Below, piece by piece: positions 1-8,614 of a stretch of 64,000 nucleotides of DNA (positions are counted from its first letter, which is position 1; each line of letters begins with the position of its first letter). Location of the stretch: assembly GCF_004005815.1 (NCBI RefSeq), contig NZ_SACK01000005.1:1-64000 (forward strand). Reading direction: 5' to 3'. The position numbers were made by a program, and so were the translations under genes. The notes beneath the pieces are model-generated. The model worked only from the letters and a program-made list of their open reading frames with translations, was not told where the DNA came from and ran no database searches. The DNA is from Mucilaginibacter limnophilus. GTDB lineage: Bacteria; Bacteroidota; Bacteroidia; Sphingobacteriales; Sphingobacteriaceae.

Positions 1-101
1 ACAAAATGAGCGTTATCAACGCCTTACGAAATAAAATGCTCCAGCGCATTGTCTCTGTTGTAAAAAACAACAAAACCTATCATTCAAAAATAGCAGCTTA
101 A
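1..101 (+). mobile_element. 3' end of a probable IS110-family transposase (partial)
   Basis: Frame 3 is open from the window edge to TAA at 99-101. Its last residues include VINALRNKMLQRIVSV, followed by a KNNKTYHSKIAA-type tail. This resembles the C terminus of IS110/IS116/IS902 transposases, where an N-A-x-R-N-K segment and a short basic tail are typical. Only about 32 codons are visible, so the call rests on pattern memory and not on a domain. No transposase catalytic residues lie inside the window. The following 150 bp to the next gene show no other gene. Confidence 0.42.
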
Positions 102-253
102 TCTTGCTTTTATCATAGAAATCTTTTCCGGCAAAAGAAAGTAACATCCACTAACGCTGATAAAGCACAACGCCTTTCATAGATGTATAGCCACCATCAA
201 CTCTGAATTTTCAATTAGAAAAAACAATCCCACCTGCCATAACTTATCTCAAT

Positions 254-688
254 ATGAAAACATTAAGAAATTTGGTTGGCGGACTGGCAGGCGCGGCTGC
301 GCTCAACATAGTACACGAAACAGTAAGGCATTTAGTAAACACTGCACCACGTGTTGATTTACTGGGTAAAGAAGCATTGAGCAAAGGTTTAAGAAAAGCA
401 GGCGTAAACCCACCGTCGGGCACCAAGCTATACCTGGCTACGCTCGCTGCTGATGTAGTAAGCAATGCGGTGTATTACAGCATTGTTGGTTACGGCAAAA
501 AACGGCACCTTCTAACACGCGGCGCTGCATACGGCTTGGCGGCCGGTGTTGGCGCGCTTACATTGCCAAAACCTATGGGCTTAAGCGACGCGCCGGTTAC
601 CCGCACCAATACCACTAAGGCACTTACCGTTGCCTGGTACCTGCTTGGCGGCCTGGTTACCGCAGCTGTTATTAAAAAAGCATTATAA
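254..688 (+). CDS. small hydrophobic membrane protein, unknown function
   Basis: The 144-residue product is not recognised as a named family. It has several Gly/Ala-rich hydrophobic stretches: residues about 5-20, 60-80, 90-105 and a clear C-terminal segment near 125-140. It also has scattered Lys/Arg, so it is probably an inner-membrane protein with three or four short segments. The start at 254 is an ATG directly before a hydrophobic N terminus. It stands alone: no gene overlaps it, and downstream lies a TTGAC repeat array and then the lpxH-like gene. The G+C-rich codon use matches the surrounding chromosome, unlike the cargo genes further on. No function is proposed. Confidence 0.7.
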   Translation: MKTLRNLVGGLAGAAALNIVHETVRHLVNTAPRVDLLGKEALSKGLRKAGVNPPSGTKLYLATLAADVVSNAVYYSIVGYGKKRHLLTRGAAYGLAAGVGALTLPKPMGLSDAPVTRTNTTKALTVAWYLLGGLVTAAVIKKAL

Positions 689-692
689 CAAC

Positions 693-796
693 AGGTGTTG
701 ACGGGTGTTGACCCTGTTGACGGGTGTTGACGCTGTTGACGGTGTTGACGGGTGTTGACGCTGTTTACCGTGTTGACTCTGTTGACGTCAACACCT
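693..796 (+). repeat. imperfect tandem array of about ten TGTTGAC units
   Basis: A 9-10 bp unit (TGTTGACGGG, TGTTGACGC, TGTTGACTC and similar) is repeated about ten times. Nine copies contain TTGAC and one has TTTAC. The array opens with AGGTGTTGAC (693-702) and closes with its exact reverse complement GTCAACACCT (787-796), so its ends could pair. It fills the gap between the membrane-protein gene and the lpxH promoter. Units are too short and spacer-free for CRISPR. It may be a slippage-prone minisatellite or a cluster of regulator sites. Confidence 0.8.
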
Positions 797-845
797 ACAC
801 TTTACTGTCTCAAATCTAATATCTCACATCTAAAATCTAAATCCG

Positions 846-853
846 TACTTTTG
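846..853 (+). promoter_or_regulatory. -7 element TACTTTTG just before lpxH
   Basis: TACTTTTG fits the Bacteroidetes -7 consensus TAnnTTTG. It lies only 8 bp before the ATG at 862, so transcription would begin at or next to the start codon and the mRNA would be nearly leaderless. No good TTG -33 element is found 19 bp upstream, which lowers confidence. Confidence 0.45.
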
Positions 854-861
854 CGGCACAC

Positions 862-1623
862 ATGGCCGAACGCACAAAACTTTATTTCGCATCCGATTTT
901 CATTTAGGTACCGATAGCTACGGCAAAAGCCGCGACCGCGAGGCACGCCTTGTGCGCTGGCTCGACAGTATTAAGCATGATGCGGCCGAAGTTTTCCTGA
1001 TGGGTGATGTGTTTGAGTTTTGGTTCGAATATAAAACGGTGGTGCCAAAAGGATACATCCGTTTCCTTGGCAAGCTTGCCGAACTGGTTGACGCCGGTGT
1101 AAAGCTGTACCTCTTCAAAGGCAATCATGATATGTGGATGTTCAGCTACTTTACTGAAGAACTGGGCGCTACCATAGTTGACAATGAGCTGGTGATTGAG
1201 CGTAACGGCAAGCGCTTTTTCCTGCACCACGGCGACGGCCTTGGTCCGCACGACAAGATGTACAAGCTGCTTAAAAAGGTGTTCCGCAGTAAGCTGTGCC
1301 AGTGGCTGTTCGCGCGTTTACACCCAAATTTTGGCATGGGCATAGCCGGTTCATGGTCGCAAAAAAGCCGTGATACAAACGAGAAAAAACCACATTTGAA
1401 AGCCGGCCAATTTGCGTGGCTGCCCGAGTTTAGCCGTGAGGTTTTAAATACCGAGCATTACGACTACTTCATCTACGGCCATCAGCATTTCCCTGCTGAA
1501 TTACAGCTGGCTTCTGATAGCCTGTATGTTAACCTTGGCGAGTGGTTCAATTACAATACCTACGCCGTGTTTGACGGCCAACAGCTTAAGCTGGAATACT
1601 TTGAAAAACAACCGCAGCCTTAG
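862..1623 (+). CDS. lpxH: UDP-2,3-diacylglucosamine pyrophosphatase-like metallophosphatase
   Basis: This is a calcineurin-like phosphoesterase of 253 residues, close to the usual LpxH size of about 240. The family hydrolyses UDP-2,3-diacylglucosamine to lipid X and UMP in lipid A synthesis, at the inner face of the inner membrane. Metal-binding motifs are visible in order: D12-x-H14 (SDFHLG), G48-D49 followed by FEFW, GNHD at 87-90, HHGDG at 122-126, and GHQH near residue 208. The FEFW stretch after GD and the spacing fit LpxH better than generic phosphatases. It precedes prfA with a separate -7 element, so the two genes are probably not strictly co-transcribed. LpxH2-type paralogues cannot be excluded. 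Confidence 0.85.
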   Translation: MAERTKLYFASDFHLGTDSYGKSRDREARLVRWLDSIKHDAAEVFLMGDVFEFWFEYKTVVPKGYIRFLGKLAELVDAGVKLYLFKGNHDMWMFSYFTEELGATIVDNELVIERNGKRFFLHHGDGLGPHDKMYKLLKKVFRSKLCQWLFARLHPNFGMGIAGSWSQKSRDTNEKKPHLKAGQFAWLPEFSREVLNTEHYDYFIYGHQHFPAELQLASDSLYVNLGEWFNYNTYAVFDGQQLKLEYFEKQPQP

Positions 1624-1669
1624 CGCTATCTCTTTACTTACGCCTGAAAAATAATTACCCGAAAAACCT

Positions 1670-1677
1670 TACTTTTG
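1670..1677 (+). promoter_or_regulatory. -7 element TACTTTTG upstream of prfA
   Basis: TACTTTTG matches TAnnTTTG and lies 36 bp before the prfA ATG. The -33 region 19 bp upstream is not a clean TTG. It is a plausible weak promoter that would give prfA its own transcript. Confidence 0.45.
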
Positions 1678-1713
1678 TGCACTTTTTAGCGGCCTTGCGG
1701 CCATATATACAAT

Positions 1714-2787
1714 ATGTTAGATAAGTTAGAAGCAATATACCAACGCTGGAAAACAGTGGAAAATGAACTGAGCAGTCCTGATGCCATGGCTGATATGAAG
1801 CGTTTTGCCCAGCTGAATAAAGAATATAAAGACCTTGCCAAGATAGTTGACGAGTATAATGTTTACCGCAACATCATGAGCAATATTGAAACCAATAAGG
1901 AAATTCTGGCTACCGAAAAAGATCAGGAGTTCCGTGAAATGGCTAAGGAAGAGCTTGATACTCTGCTTGTACAGCAAGAAGAAAAAGAAGAGCAGATACG
2001 CCTGATGCTGATACCGAAAGACCCTGAGGACAGTAAACACGCTATCGTGGAAATTCGTGGCGGTACCGGTGGTGACGAGGCTGCCCTGTTTGCAGGTGAT
2101 CTTTACCGCATGTACATGCGCTACTGCGAAAAACGTGGCTGGCGTACCGAACTGGTTGACTATACCGAAGGTACATCAGGCGGGTATAAAGAGATCGTGT
2201 TTAACGTACTGGCTGATGATGCTTACGGTACGCTAAAATTTGAATCAGGTGTACACCGTGTACAGCGCGTGCCGGATACCGAAACACAGGGCCGTGTGCA
2301 TACCTCTGCAGCGTCTGTTGTGGTACTGCCTGAAGTTGACGAATTTGATATCGAACTAAACGTGTCTGATATTCGTAAGGATCTGTTTTGTGCTTCAGGA
2401 CCGGGCGGGCAATCGGTTAACACTACGTACTCGGCGGTAAGGCTTACCCACATCCCTACAGGTATTGTTGCCCAGTGCCAGGATCAGAAATCACAATTAA
2501 AAAACTACGATAAAGCCTTACAGGTACTGCGTTCACGCGTTTACGAAATGGAGTTACAAAAGCACCTTGAAGAAACGTCGAAAAAGCGTAAAACCATGGT
2601 GTCAACAGGCGACAGGTCGGCAAAAGTTCGCACCTATAACTTCCCGCAAGGTCGTTTAACTGAGCACCGTATCGGCCTCACCATTTACAACCTTCCAGGT
2701 GTAATGAACGGTGATATTCAGGACATTATGGAAGCGTTGCAGTTTGCTGAAAACGCTGAAAAGTTGAAAGAAGGAACGGTGGCGTAA
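1714..2787 (+). CDS. prfA: peptide chain release factor 1
   Basis: RF1 recognises UAA and UAG in the ribosomal A site and triggers hydrolysis of the peptidyl-tRNA. The 357-residue length is normal. The catalytic GGQ motif is at about residues 231-233 in the context [16 protein letters not shown]. The stop-codon reading segment contains [15 protein letters not shown]. Its P-x-T tripeptide is the RF1 signature; RF2 would carry SPF and a programmed frameshift, neither of which is present. The N terminus is the expected alpha-helical domain. The start is ATG at 1714. Gene context gives no operon partner: the next gene is convergent, with an intergenic palindrome between. Confidence 0.97.
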   Translation: MLDKLEAIYQRWKTVENELSSPDAMADMKRFAQLNKEYKDLAKIVDEYNVYRNIMSNIETNKEILATEKDQEFREMAKEELDTLLVQQEEKEEQIRLMLIPKDPEDSKHAIVEIRGGTGGDEAALFAGDLYRMYMRYCEKRGWRTELVDYTEGTSGGYKEIVFNVLADDAYGTLKFESGVHRVQRVPDTETQGRVHTSAASVVVLPEVDEFDIELNVSDIRKDLFCASGPGGQSVNTTYSAVRLTHIPTGIVAQCQDQKSQLKNYDKALQVLRSRVYEMELQKHLEETSKKRKTMVSTGDRSAKVRTYNFPQGRLTEHRIGLTIYNLPGVMNGDIQDIMEALQFAENAEKLKEGTVA

Positions 2788-2795
2788 CGATAGCA

Positions 2796-2881
2796 CGTCA
2801 TTGCGAGGAACTAAGCAATCTCTGAATATGCAAGTCCACATGAAATGTTTAGAGATTGCCGCGCAATCGCTCGCAATGACG
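2796..2881. repeat. intergenic palindromic repeat with CGTCATTGCGAG ends
   Basis: A 12-bp perfect terminal inverted repeat (CGTCATTGCGAG at 2796-2807, CTCGCAATGACG at 2870-2881) encloses a second inverted pair (GCAATCTCT at 2815-2823, AGAGATTGC at 2851-2859). This is the widespread CGTCATTGCGAGG-type intergenic palindrome. It lies between the convergent prfA and CDF genes, where its stem could also act as a transcription end. Confidence 0.85.
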
Positions 2882-2889
2882 CGTGAATT

Positions 2890-3813
2890 TTAACACTCAG
2901 GTACCTCGCACTTTGTAAGGCTGAATTCAGGCTCAAAAGTGCTGTGGCTAATCTCCAGATGTTCTAAACGATGACGCAGATCGTGTTTGATCTTGTCAAA
3001 CGAATCAATTGCTGAAGGCGCTATCACTAAATGCGCCGTAAGCGCGTTCTCTGTTGTGCTTAAGGCCCACACGTGAACGTGATGTACATCTATAACGCCA
3101 TCAGATTTAAGCAATTCAGTACGAATTTTTTCAATATCCATATCTTTTGGTACGCCGTCCATTTCCAGCCGGAGGCTGTCTTTAAATAATCCCCAGGTAC
3201 CTATAAGTATAACTACGGCGATAGCTAAACTAACCACGCTATCCAGCCAGTACCAGCCGGTATAATATATTACTGCTCCTGAAATTACTACACCCAATGA
3301 TACCAACGCGTCGACCGCCATATGCAGGTAGGCGCCTTTTACATTCAGGTCTTTTTCCTTGTCTTTCATAAAAAGCCAGGCGGTAAATCCGTTTATAGCT
3401 ATCCCTGTCAAGGCTACCCAGATAATGGTACCTCCGGGTACAGGCTCGGGACGGGTAATCATCCGCTCAATGGCCTCATAAACAATAAATCCAATGGCGG
3501 CAAATAATACTACCGCGTTGAAGAAGGATACCAGTATGGTTGACCGTTTATAACCGTATGTGTAGCTACGGTTTGACGAAGCTTTGGTAAGCTTAAACGC
3601 AAGCAAGGCCAGTGCAAGGCTGGCTACGTCGCTAAGGTTGTGTCCGGCGTCGGTAAGCAAGGCAAGCGAACCGCTTAACAATCCGGCAGCGGCTTCAACT
3701 ACTACAAAAGTTATATTTAATACAATGCCCCAAATAAAGGCGCGGTTTAAGTGGTCGATCTTTACAGCGTGATCGTGGTGGTGATGAGAATGATCGTGGT
3801 TATGGCCTGCCAT
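2890..3813 (-). CDS. cation diffusion facilitator family metal exporter (CzcD/ZitB-like)
   Basis: A 307-residue inner-membrane proton antiporter that exports zinc-like divalent metals. The N terminus is rich in His (repeated H-D-H units in residues 4-17), a cytosolic metal-binding tail common in CzcD/ZitB. About six transmembrane segments follow. The two H-x3-D metal-site motifs of the family are visible: HNLSD in helix II and HMAVD in helix V. A soluble C-terminal domain (from about residue 215) has the ferredoxin-like fold segment with HHVHVWAL. The start is ATG at 3811-3813. It is transcribed away from rlmH with a 20-bp gap between rlmH's end and its start, so rlmH and this gene may form one minus-strand unit. 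Confidence 0.93.
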   Translation of the reverse strand: MAGHNHDHSHHHHDHAVKIDHLNRAFIWGIVLNITFVVVEAAAGLLSGSLALLTDAGHNLSDVASLALALLAFKLTKASSNRSYTYGYKRSTILVSFFNAVVLFAAIGFIVYEAIERMITRPEPVPGGTIIWVALTGIAINGFTAWLFMKDKEKDLNVKGAYLHMAVDALVSLGVVISGAVIYYTGWYWLDSVVSLAIAVVILIGTWGLFKDSLRLEMDGVPKDMDIEKIRTELLKSDGVIDVHHVHVWALSTTENALTAHLVIAPSAIDSFDKIKHDLRHRLEHLEISHSTFEPEFSLTKCEVPEC

Positions 3814-3833
3814 AGTACTAAATTAACGCTTTA

Positions 3834-4307
3834 TTATTGATGATGGTACGGTTCACCCTTAATTATGGTAAAAGCACGGTACAATTGTTCAATGAAAAAC
3901 AGCCGCACCATTTGGTGCGAAAAAGTCATCCGCGACAGCGAAAGTTTATCATTAGCCCGCTGGTGTACACTGGCATCAAAACCATAAGGTCCGCCTACAA
4001 TAAATACCACGTGGGATGCCGAACCTACCATCTGTTTATTTATGTAACCGCTGAATTGCGAAGATGTAAGTTCCATACCTTTCTCGTCAAGTAAAACCAC
4101 ATGATCAAGGGGAGTAAGTTTTTTTAGTATTAGTTCAGCCTCTTTGCTTTTCTGCTGATCTTCTGATAACGATTTGGTGTTTTTGAGTTCGGGCAGGTCG
4201 GCAATTTCAAATTTGATATAATGCTTAAGGCGCTTTATATATTTTTCTATGCCTTCTTTAAGATAAGCGTCCTCGGTTTTGCCAACGGTTAACAGCGTAA
4301 TTTTCAT
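3834..4307 (-). CDS. rlmH: 23S rRNA pseudouridine-1915 N3-methyltransferase
   Basis: RlmH is a small SPOUT-class enzyme that uses SAM to methylate pseudouridine 1915 of 23S rRNA. The chosen start (MKITLLTVGK) gives 157 residues, the normal family length. An in-frame start 12 bp further upstream would add MYRF, which is not conserved. The trefoil-knot SAM site is seen as VFIVGGPYGFD. The conserved C-terminal block reads LSRMTFSHQMVRLFFIEQL and ends in the characteristic YHHQ. It ends 20 bp before the CDF exporter on the same strand. Confidence 0.96.
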   Translation of the reverse strand: MKITLLTVGKTEDAYLKEGIEKYIKRLKHYIKFEIADLPELKNTKSLSEDQQKSKEAELILKKLTPLDHVVLLDEKGMELTSSQFSGYINKQMVGSASHVVFIVGGPYGFDASVHQRANDKLSLSRMTFSHQMVRLFFIEQLYRAFTIIKGEPYHHQ

Positions 4308-4372
4308 AAATCGATACAAATAACGTTATTTTAAACATTAGCCTTTACATTTACGCCTTTGTTTTAGCATTG

Positions 4373-6181
4373 ATGAACCAACATATACTAAGCCATTATC
4401 AACAAGCCGCTTCACAGGCTGCAGCCGAAGCCGCAAATTTCAAAAAGAAAGCCGATACCTATTCACTAATGCGCCTGGCGGTTTTCGCGCTGCTGATAGC
4501 CGGGATTTGCGTAGGTATAATGGGAAACAGCTTTACGCTGATAGCGCTTGTAACCATTTTATGTCTTGCAATATTTGCCTGGCTGGTATCTCAGCAAAGC
4601 GGTTTCGAACGTGAGCGCGATTATTATTTAGGTTTATCTAAAGTTAATCAAAACGAGATTGCGAGCATAAGCCATAAGGGGAACCTATATAGCAATGGCG
4701 TTCAATTTCAGGATGAGAAGCACTTTTATACGTCAGACCTTGACATATTTGGTAATGCTTCGCTGTTTCAACTGATGAACCGCGCCGCAACTGTACCCGG
4801 TAACCGTAAACTTGCAGCATGGCTGAGCAGTCCGGCAGATAAAGAAACTATTTTGTTAAGGCAGGAAGCGGTAAAAGAACTTTCAGTTAAGAAAAACTGG
4901 AAGGCCGAAATGCAAACCTTGTTGCTTTTTGCTAATACTGCAGATGCTAACGAACTTTCAAGGCTGATTACCTACTTGAATAATCCGGTTGATATTCCGG
5001 GTGAAAAGTGGCTTAAAAAGTATTTTAACATTGCGCCATTTATTATGGCTGCCGCGGTTACGCTGGCTTTCTTTGTAGGTGAATTTAAAATTGTGGCTTT
5101 GTTAATTGGCGTCTTACACGGTCAGTTTGTGCTATCGCGCCAAAAACATGTACGTAAAGCCGAACTCATCGTAGGAAAAATAGGCGCTACGCTTGCAGCT
5201 TACGCCCGTACTTTTAAAAAAGCTGAAGACGAGCAATGGCAATCGGCCTATTGCCAGAACATATCGGTACAGCTAAAAGAAAAGCAAACTTCGGCACAAA
5301 TAAAAGAGTTATCGCGACTGGTAAATAACTTTAATGCCCGGCTGAACATGTTAGTAGGCACGGTGCTTAATTTGTTTTTTCTGTGGGATTTAAAGCAGAT
5401 CATCGCTATTGAAGACTGGAAACGCAGCAACCGCCAAAACCTTGAAGACGCGTTTGAGGTAATAGCCGGTTTAGAGGCCTTGATAAGTATTGCAGGGCTG
5501 CATATTAACTATCCTGAATGGACAATACCGCACATAGCCGATGGCGATGGTTACACCTTTACAGCTACACAAATTGCCCACCCGCTTATTTCTGCAGAGA
5601 AGCGCGTGGCCAATAGTTATCAGCTTATTGACACGCATAAAATTGATATTATCACCGGATCGAACATGGCGGGAAAGAGCACCTTTTTACGTACTATCGG
5701 AATCAATACGGTGCTTGCCCTTAGTGGTGCGCCGGTTTGCGCAAAAGCTATGGAAGTGTCGGTGATCAATATCATCAGTTATATGCGTATAAAAGATTCG
5801 CTGAATGAAAGCACATCAACCTTTAAAGCTGAACTTGATCGCCTGCAAATGCTGCTGGGCGCCGTTGAAACGGTACCGAAGGTATTCTTCTTGATAGACG
5901 AAATGCTGCGCGGAACTAATTCGGTTGATAAGTACCTTGGCTCAAAAGCGGTTATTGAACAGTTGATTGCTAAAAATGCTGTCGGCATGGTTGCTACGCA
6001 CGATTTGCAGATTGCCCAACTGGAAAAGAAATATCCCGGTTACGTACGTAACTATTACTTCGACATACAGGTAATTGACGGTGAAATGCTTTTCGATTAT
6101 AAACTCAAGCATGGCGAGTGCAAAACCTTTAATGCGTCATTGTTACTGAAGAGGATTGGAATAGAAGTAGGTTCAGAATAA
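4373..6181 (+). CDS. membrane-associated MutS-family ATPase
   Basis: The 602-residue protein has a MutS C-terminal ATPase domain: Walker A GSNMAGKST at about 429-437, Walker B FFLIDEMLRGTNS, and the later MVATHDLQIA switch segment. It lacks the N-terminal mismatch-binding domain I of MutS1. Instead it has two hydrophobic pairs near residues 33-75 and 215-250 that look transmembrane. This arrangement is a common Bacteroidetes 'MutS-like' protein of unknown role. It should not be counted as canonical mismatch repair. TTG at 4370 is directly followed by ATG at 4373; I chose the ATG. It is convergent with the prolyl oligopeptidase gene, with two hairpins between them. Confidence 0.88.
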   Translation: MNQHILSHYQQAASQAAAEAANFKKKADTYSLMRLAVFALLIAGICVGIMGNSFTLIALVTILCLAIFAWLVSQQSGFERERDYYLGLSKVNQNEIASISHKGNLYSNGVQFQDEKHFYTSDLDIFGNASLFQLMNRAATVPGNRKLAAWLSSPADKETILLRQEAVKELSVKKNWKAEMQTLLLFANTADANELSRLITYLNNPVDIPGEKWLKKYFNIAPFIMAAAVTLAFFVGEFKIVALLIGVLHGQFVLSRQKHVRKAELIVGKIGATLAAYARTFKKAEDEQWQSAYCQNISVQLKEKQTSAQIKELSRLVNNFNARLNMLVGTVLNLFFLWDLKQIIAIEDWKRSNRQNLEDAFEVIAGLEALISIAGLHINYPEWTIPHIADGDGYTFTATQIAHPLISAEKRVANSYQLIDTHKIDIITGSNMAGKSTFLRTIGINTVLALSGAPVCAKAMEVSVINIISYMRIKDSLNESTSTFKAELDRLQMLLGAVETVPKVFFLIDEMLRGTNSVDKYLGSKAVIEQLIAKNAVGMVATHDLQIAQLEKKYPGYVRNYYFDIQVIDGEMLFDYKLKHGECKTFNASLLLKRIGIEVGSE

Positions 6182-6189
6182 TGACTCAA

Positions 6190-6280
6190 TCCAAAGTCAT
6201 GCTGAACCTGTTCAGCATCTCTCATGCTAATCCGACAAACTATCCTGGGTAATCCCGAAACAAATTCGGGATGATGAACT
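6190..6280. repeat. intergenic double-hairpin repeat (GTCATGCTGAAC family)
   Basis: Two hairpins lie between convergent genes: GCTGAAC/GTTCAGC (6201-6216) and ATCCCGAA/TTCGGGAT (6252-6272). The arrangement 'TCATGCTGAAC...TTCAGCATC' followed by a second 'GGGATG' hairpin recurs, inverted, at 15847-15932, so this is a dispersed family. It may serve as a two-way terminator here. Confidence 0.8.
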
Positions 6281-6292
6281 TTTCCCACGCGT

Positions 6293-8419
6293 CTACTTCC
6301 ACCACAGCCCCATATTCTGGAACATAAAGCTCCACTTATCGGCCTGCTCGCTAATTACCTGCGCGGTTGATTTGCCTGCACCGTGGCCCGCCTTGGTTTC
6401 AATACGTATCAGCACCGGAAGCTGTCCTCTTTGTACTTCTTGCAAACGCGCGGCAAACTTAAACGAGTGTGCAGGTACCACACGGTCGTCGTGGTCGGCG
6501 GTAGTTACCAGTGTTGCAGGATAATCGGCAGGTTTAAGCGCATGCACCGGCGAATATTTATACAAGTACTCAAACATTTCCTTACTGTCTTCAGCGGTGC
6601 CGTAATCATACGCCCAACCTGCGCCTGCGGTAAATTTGTTATAACGCAGCATATCCATTACGCCCACGGCAGGGAAAGCCACCATACACAGATCAGGGCG
6701 CTGGGCTATAGTTGCGCCAACCAGCAAACCTCCGTTCGAGCCGCCTGCTATGGCCAGATAATCTTTGGAGGTATATTTATTTTGAATAAGATACTCGGCT
6801 GCCGCGATAAAGTCGTCAAACACATTCTGCTTGTTTAGCTTAGTGCCGGCCAGGTGCCATTTCTCGCCATATTCGCCGCCGCCACGCAGATTAGGCACCG
6901 CGTAAATGCCCCCTTGCTCAAGCAATACAATGTTTGAGGTGCTGAAGCCCGGCGTAAGGTTCACATTGAAACCGCCATAAGCATAAAGCAACGTAGGATT
7001 TTTTCCGTTAAGCACCGTACCTTTTTTATAGGTGATGATCATTGGCACACGGGTACCATCTTTCGAGTTATAAAATATTTGCTTCGACTCGTACAGATCG
7101 GGGTTAAAATCAACACCCGCTTTTTTATACAGGGTAGATTTTCCCGTAGCGATATCGTACTTAAAAATACTTGGCGGATAAACATATGAAGTAAAAGTGT
7201 AATACAGCACTTTTTCATGTTTTTTGGCGCCAAAGCCGCCTGCCGAACCTACTGATGGCAGTGTGATACTGCGCTCCAGCTTGCCATTCATATCATATTG
7301 CTGTACCAGTGAGGTTGCATCTTTCAGGTATTCGGCAAATATCTTTCCGCCGCCTGTACCGGCGCTTAAAACATTATCTGTTTCAGGTATAAGGTCTTTA
7401 TATGCTGATGGTTTGCCATTATTGAAATCGACAGTTACTATCCTGTTATTCGGCGCGTTAAGGTTGGTAAGGATATATAGCTTATCACCAACATTGTCAA
7501 TTACGTTATGCTCATTATCAAAGTTACCTACAACGGTAACAATCGGGCTTCCGGACTTGCTCAGGTCCTGAATGTACAGCTCATTACCTGTTGTAGTGGT
7601 AGACGCGCTGATGATCAGGAAACGCTCATCTTCAGTTAAGCCTGCACCGATATACCTGCGCGGTGTTTTTTCTCCGCCAAATACCAGTTTATCGCTGCTC
7701 TGCGGCGTACCCAATTTGTGGTAGTACAGTTTATGATATTGTGTTAACCCTGCTAGCTGGCTTCCTTCTTTCGGCTTATCATAACTGCTATAGTAAAAGC
7801 CGTCGTTACCGTGCCAGGCAAGTCCTGAAAATTTCACATCTATCAAGGTATCGCCTACCACACTTTTGTCGGCTGTTTTTATAATGATCACTTTCCGCCA
7901 GTCTGAACCGCCTTCTGATATCTGGTATGCCGCAAGGCTGCCGTCTTTTGTAAAGTTTATACCCTGCAACGAGGTTGTTCCATCGGCAGAAAACTTATTT
8001 GGATCAAGAAACACTTCCGGTTTGCCATTCTCGCCTTTCTGCCGCCAAAGTACCGACTGGCTTTGAAGGCCGTCGTTCTTATAAAAATACGTGTACTCGC
8101 CTTCATTGAATGGCGCGCCATAACGCTCGTAATTCCACAATTTGGTAAGGCGTTCGCGTATGGCTTCACGAAAAGGTATTTGGCCAAGATAATTCTGCGT
8201 TACCTTATTTTGCTCCTGTACCCATGCTTTAGTATCGTCGGCACGGTCGTCTTCCAGCCAACGGTATGGGTCGGCCACGGTGGTGCCAAAATAAATATCA
8301 GTAACGGTTCCTTTTTTTGTTTGGGGATATGGTAGTGTTTTAATCGTCGTCATGTTTTGCGCGTGGCCGTAGCCGCACAATAATACGCCAATGCCTAATA
8401 ATGCAGTATGCCTTTTCAT
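6293..8419 (-). CDS. prolyl oligopeptidase, family S9A, secreted
   Basis: The serine peptidase cleaves short peptides after proline. The 708-residue product begins with a signal peptide (MKRHTALLGIGVLLCGYGHAQ), so it is exported to the periplasm. A seven-bladed propeller region (about residues 95-450) gates the catalytic domain. The catalytic Ser lies in GGSNGG at about residue 561, the Asp within DHDDRV at 642-647, and the His in GHGAG at about 679. The early motif DPYRWLEDD is typical of prolyl oligopeptidase and helps separate it from DPP4-like S9 members. The start is ATG at 8417-8419. It stands alone, facing the MutS-like gene. Confidence 0.95.
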   Translation of the reverse strand: MKRHTALLGIGVLLCGYGHAQNMTTIKTLPYPQTKKGTVTDIYFGTTVADPYRWLEDDRADDTKAWVQEQNKVTQNYLGQIPFREAIRERLTKLWNYERYGAPFNEGEYTYFYKNDGLQSQSVLWRQKGENGKPEVFLDPNKFSADGTTSLQGINFTKDGSLAAYQISEGGSDWRKVIIIKTADKSVVGDTLIDVKFSGLAWHGNDGFYYSSYDKPKEGSQLAGLTQYHKLYYHKLGTPQSSDKLVFGGEKTPRRYIGAGLTEDERFLIISASTTTTGNELYIQDLSKSGSPIVTVVGNFDNEHNVIDNVGDKLYILTNLNAPNNRIVTVDFNNGKPSAYKDLIPETDNVLSAGTGGGKIFAEYLKDATSLVQQYDMNGKLERSITLPSVGSAGGFGAKKHEKVLYYTFTSYVYPPSIFKYDIATGKSTLYKKAGVDFNPDLYESKQIFYNSKDGTRVPMIITYKKGTVLNGKNPTLLYAYGGFNVNLTPGFSTSNIVLLEQGGIYAVPNLRGGGEYGEKWHLAGTKLNKQNVFDDFIAAAEYLIQNKYTSKDYLAIAGGSNGGLLVGATIAQRPDLCMVAFPAVGVMDMLRYNKFTAGAGWAYDYGTAEDSKEMFEYLYKYSPVHALKPADYPATLVTTADHDDRVVPAHSFKFAARLQEVQRGQLPVLIRIETKAGHGAGKSTAQVISEQADKWSFMFQNMGLWWK

Positions 8420-8614
8420 GTAAAATTTTATGAGGTTGAGGCTAATATATGCATTTTCCGCATCGCTACGAGCATAAATACCGTGAAATCACCCCAATCC
8501 ATTTCATTTTATTTTCATGAACCCCGCCTACTTTAGCTTTCAGAATTTGGTATTTGTGTGCCATTTTGTGCCCGTTGCCAAACCACACTTTGTTGATACA
8601 ATAACTTTTAGCGT

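Noticed and set aside
693..796. CRISPR-like array
   Set aside because: Units are 9-10 bp and adjoin without spacers; no cas genes are present.
1714..2787. RF2 with programmed frameshift
   Set aside because: Continuous frame and a P-x-T tripeptide indicate RF1.
4373..6181. Canonical mismatch-repair MutS
   Set aside because: No mismatch-binding domain I; N-terminal transmembrane segments indicate a different subfamily.
6383..6838. 151-codon plus-strand ORF inside the prolyl oligopeptidase gene
   Set aside because: Antisense shadow of a well-supported gene with all catalytic motifs.
7224..7571. 115-codon plus-strand ORF inside the same peptidase gene
   Set aside because: Antisense shadow, no recognisable domain.
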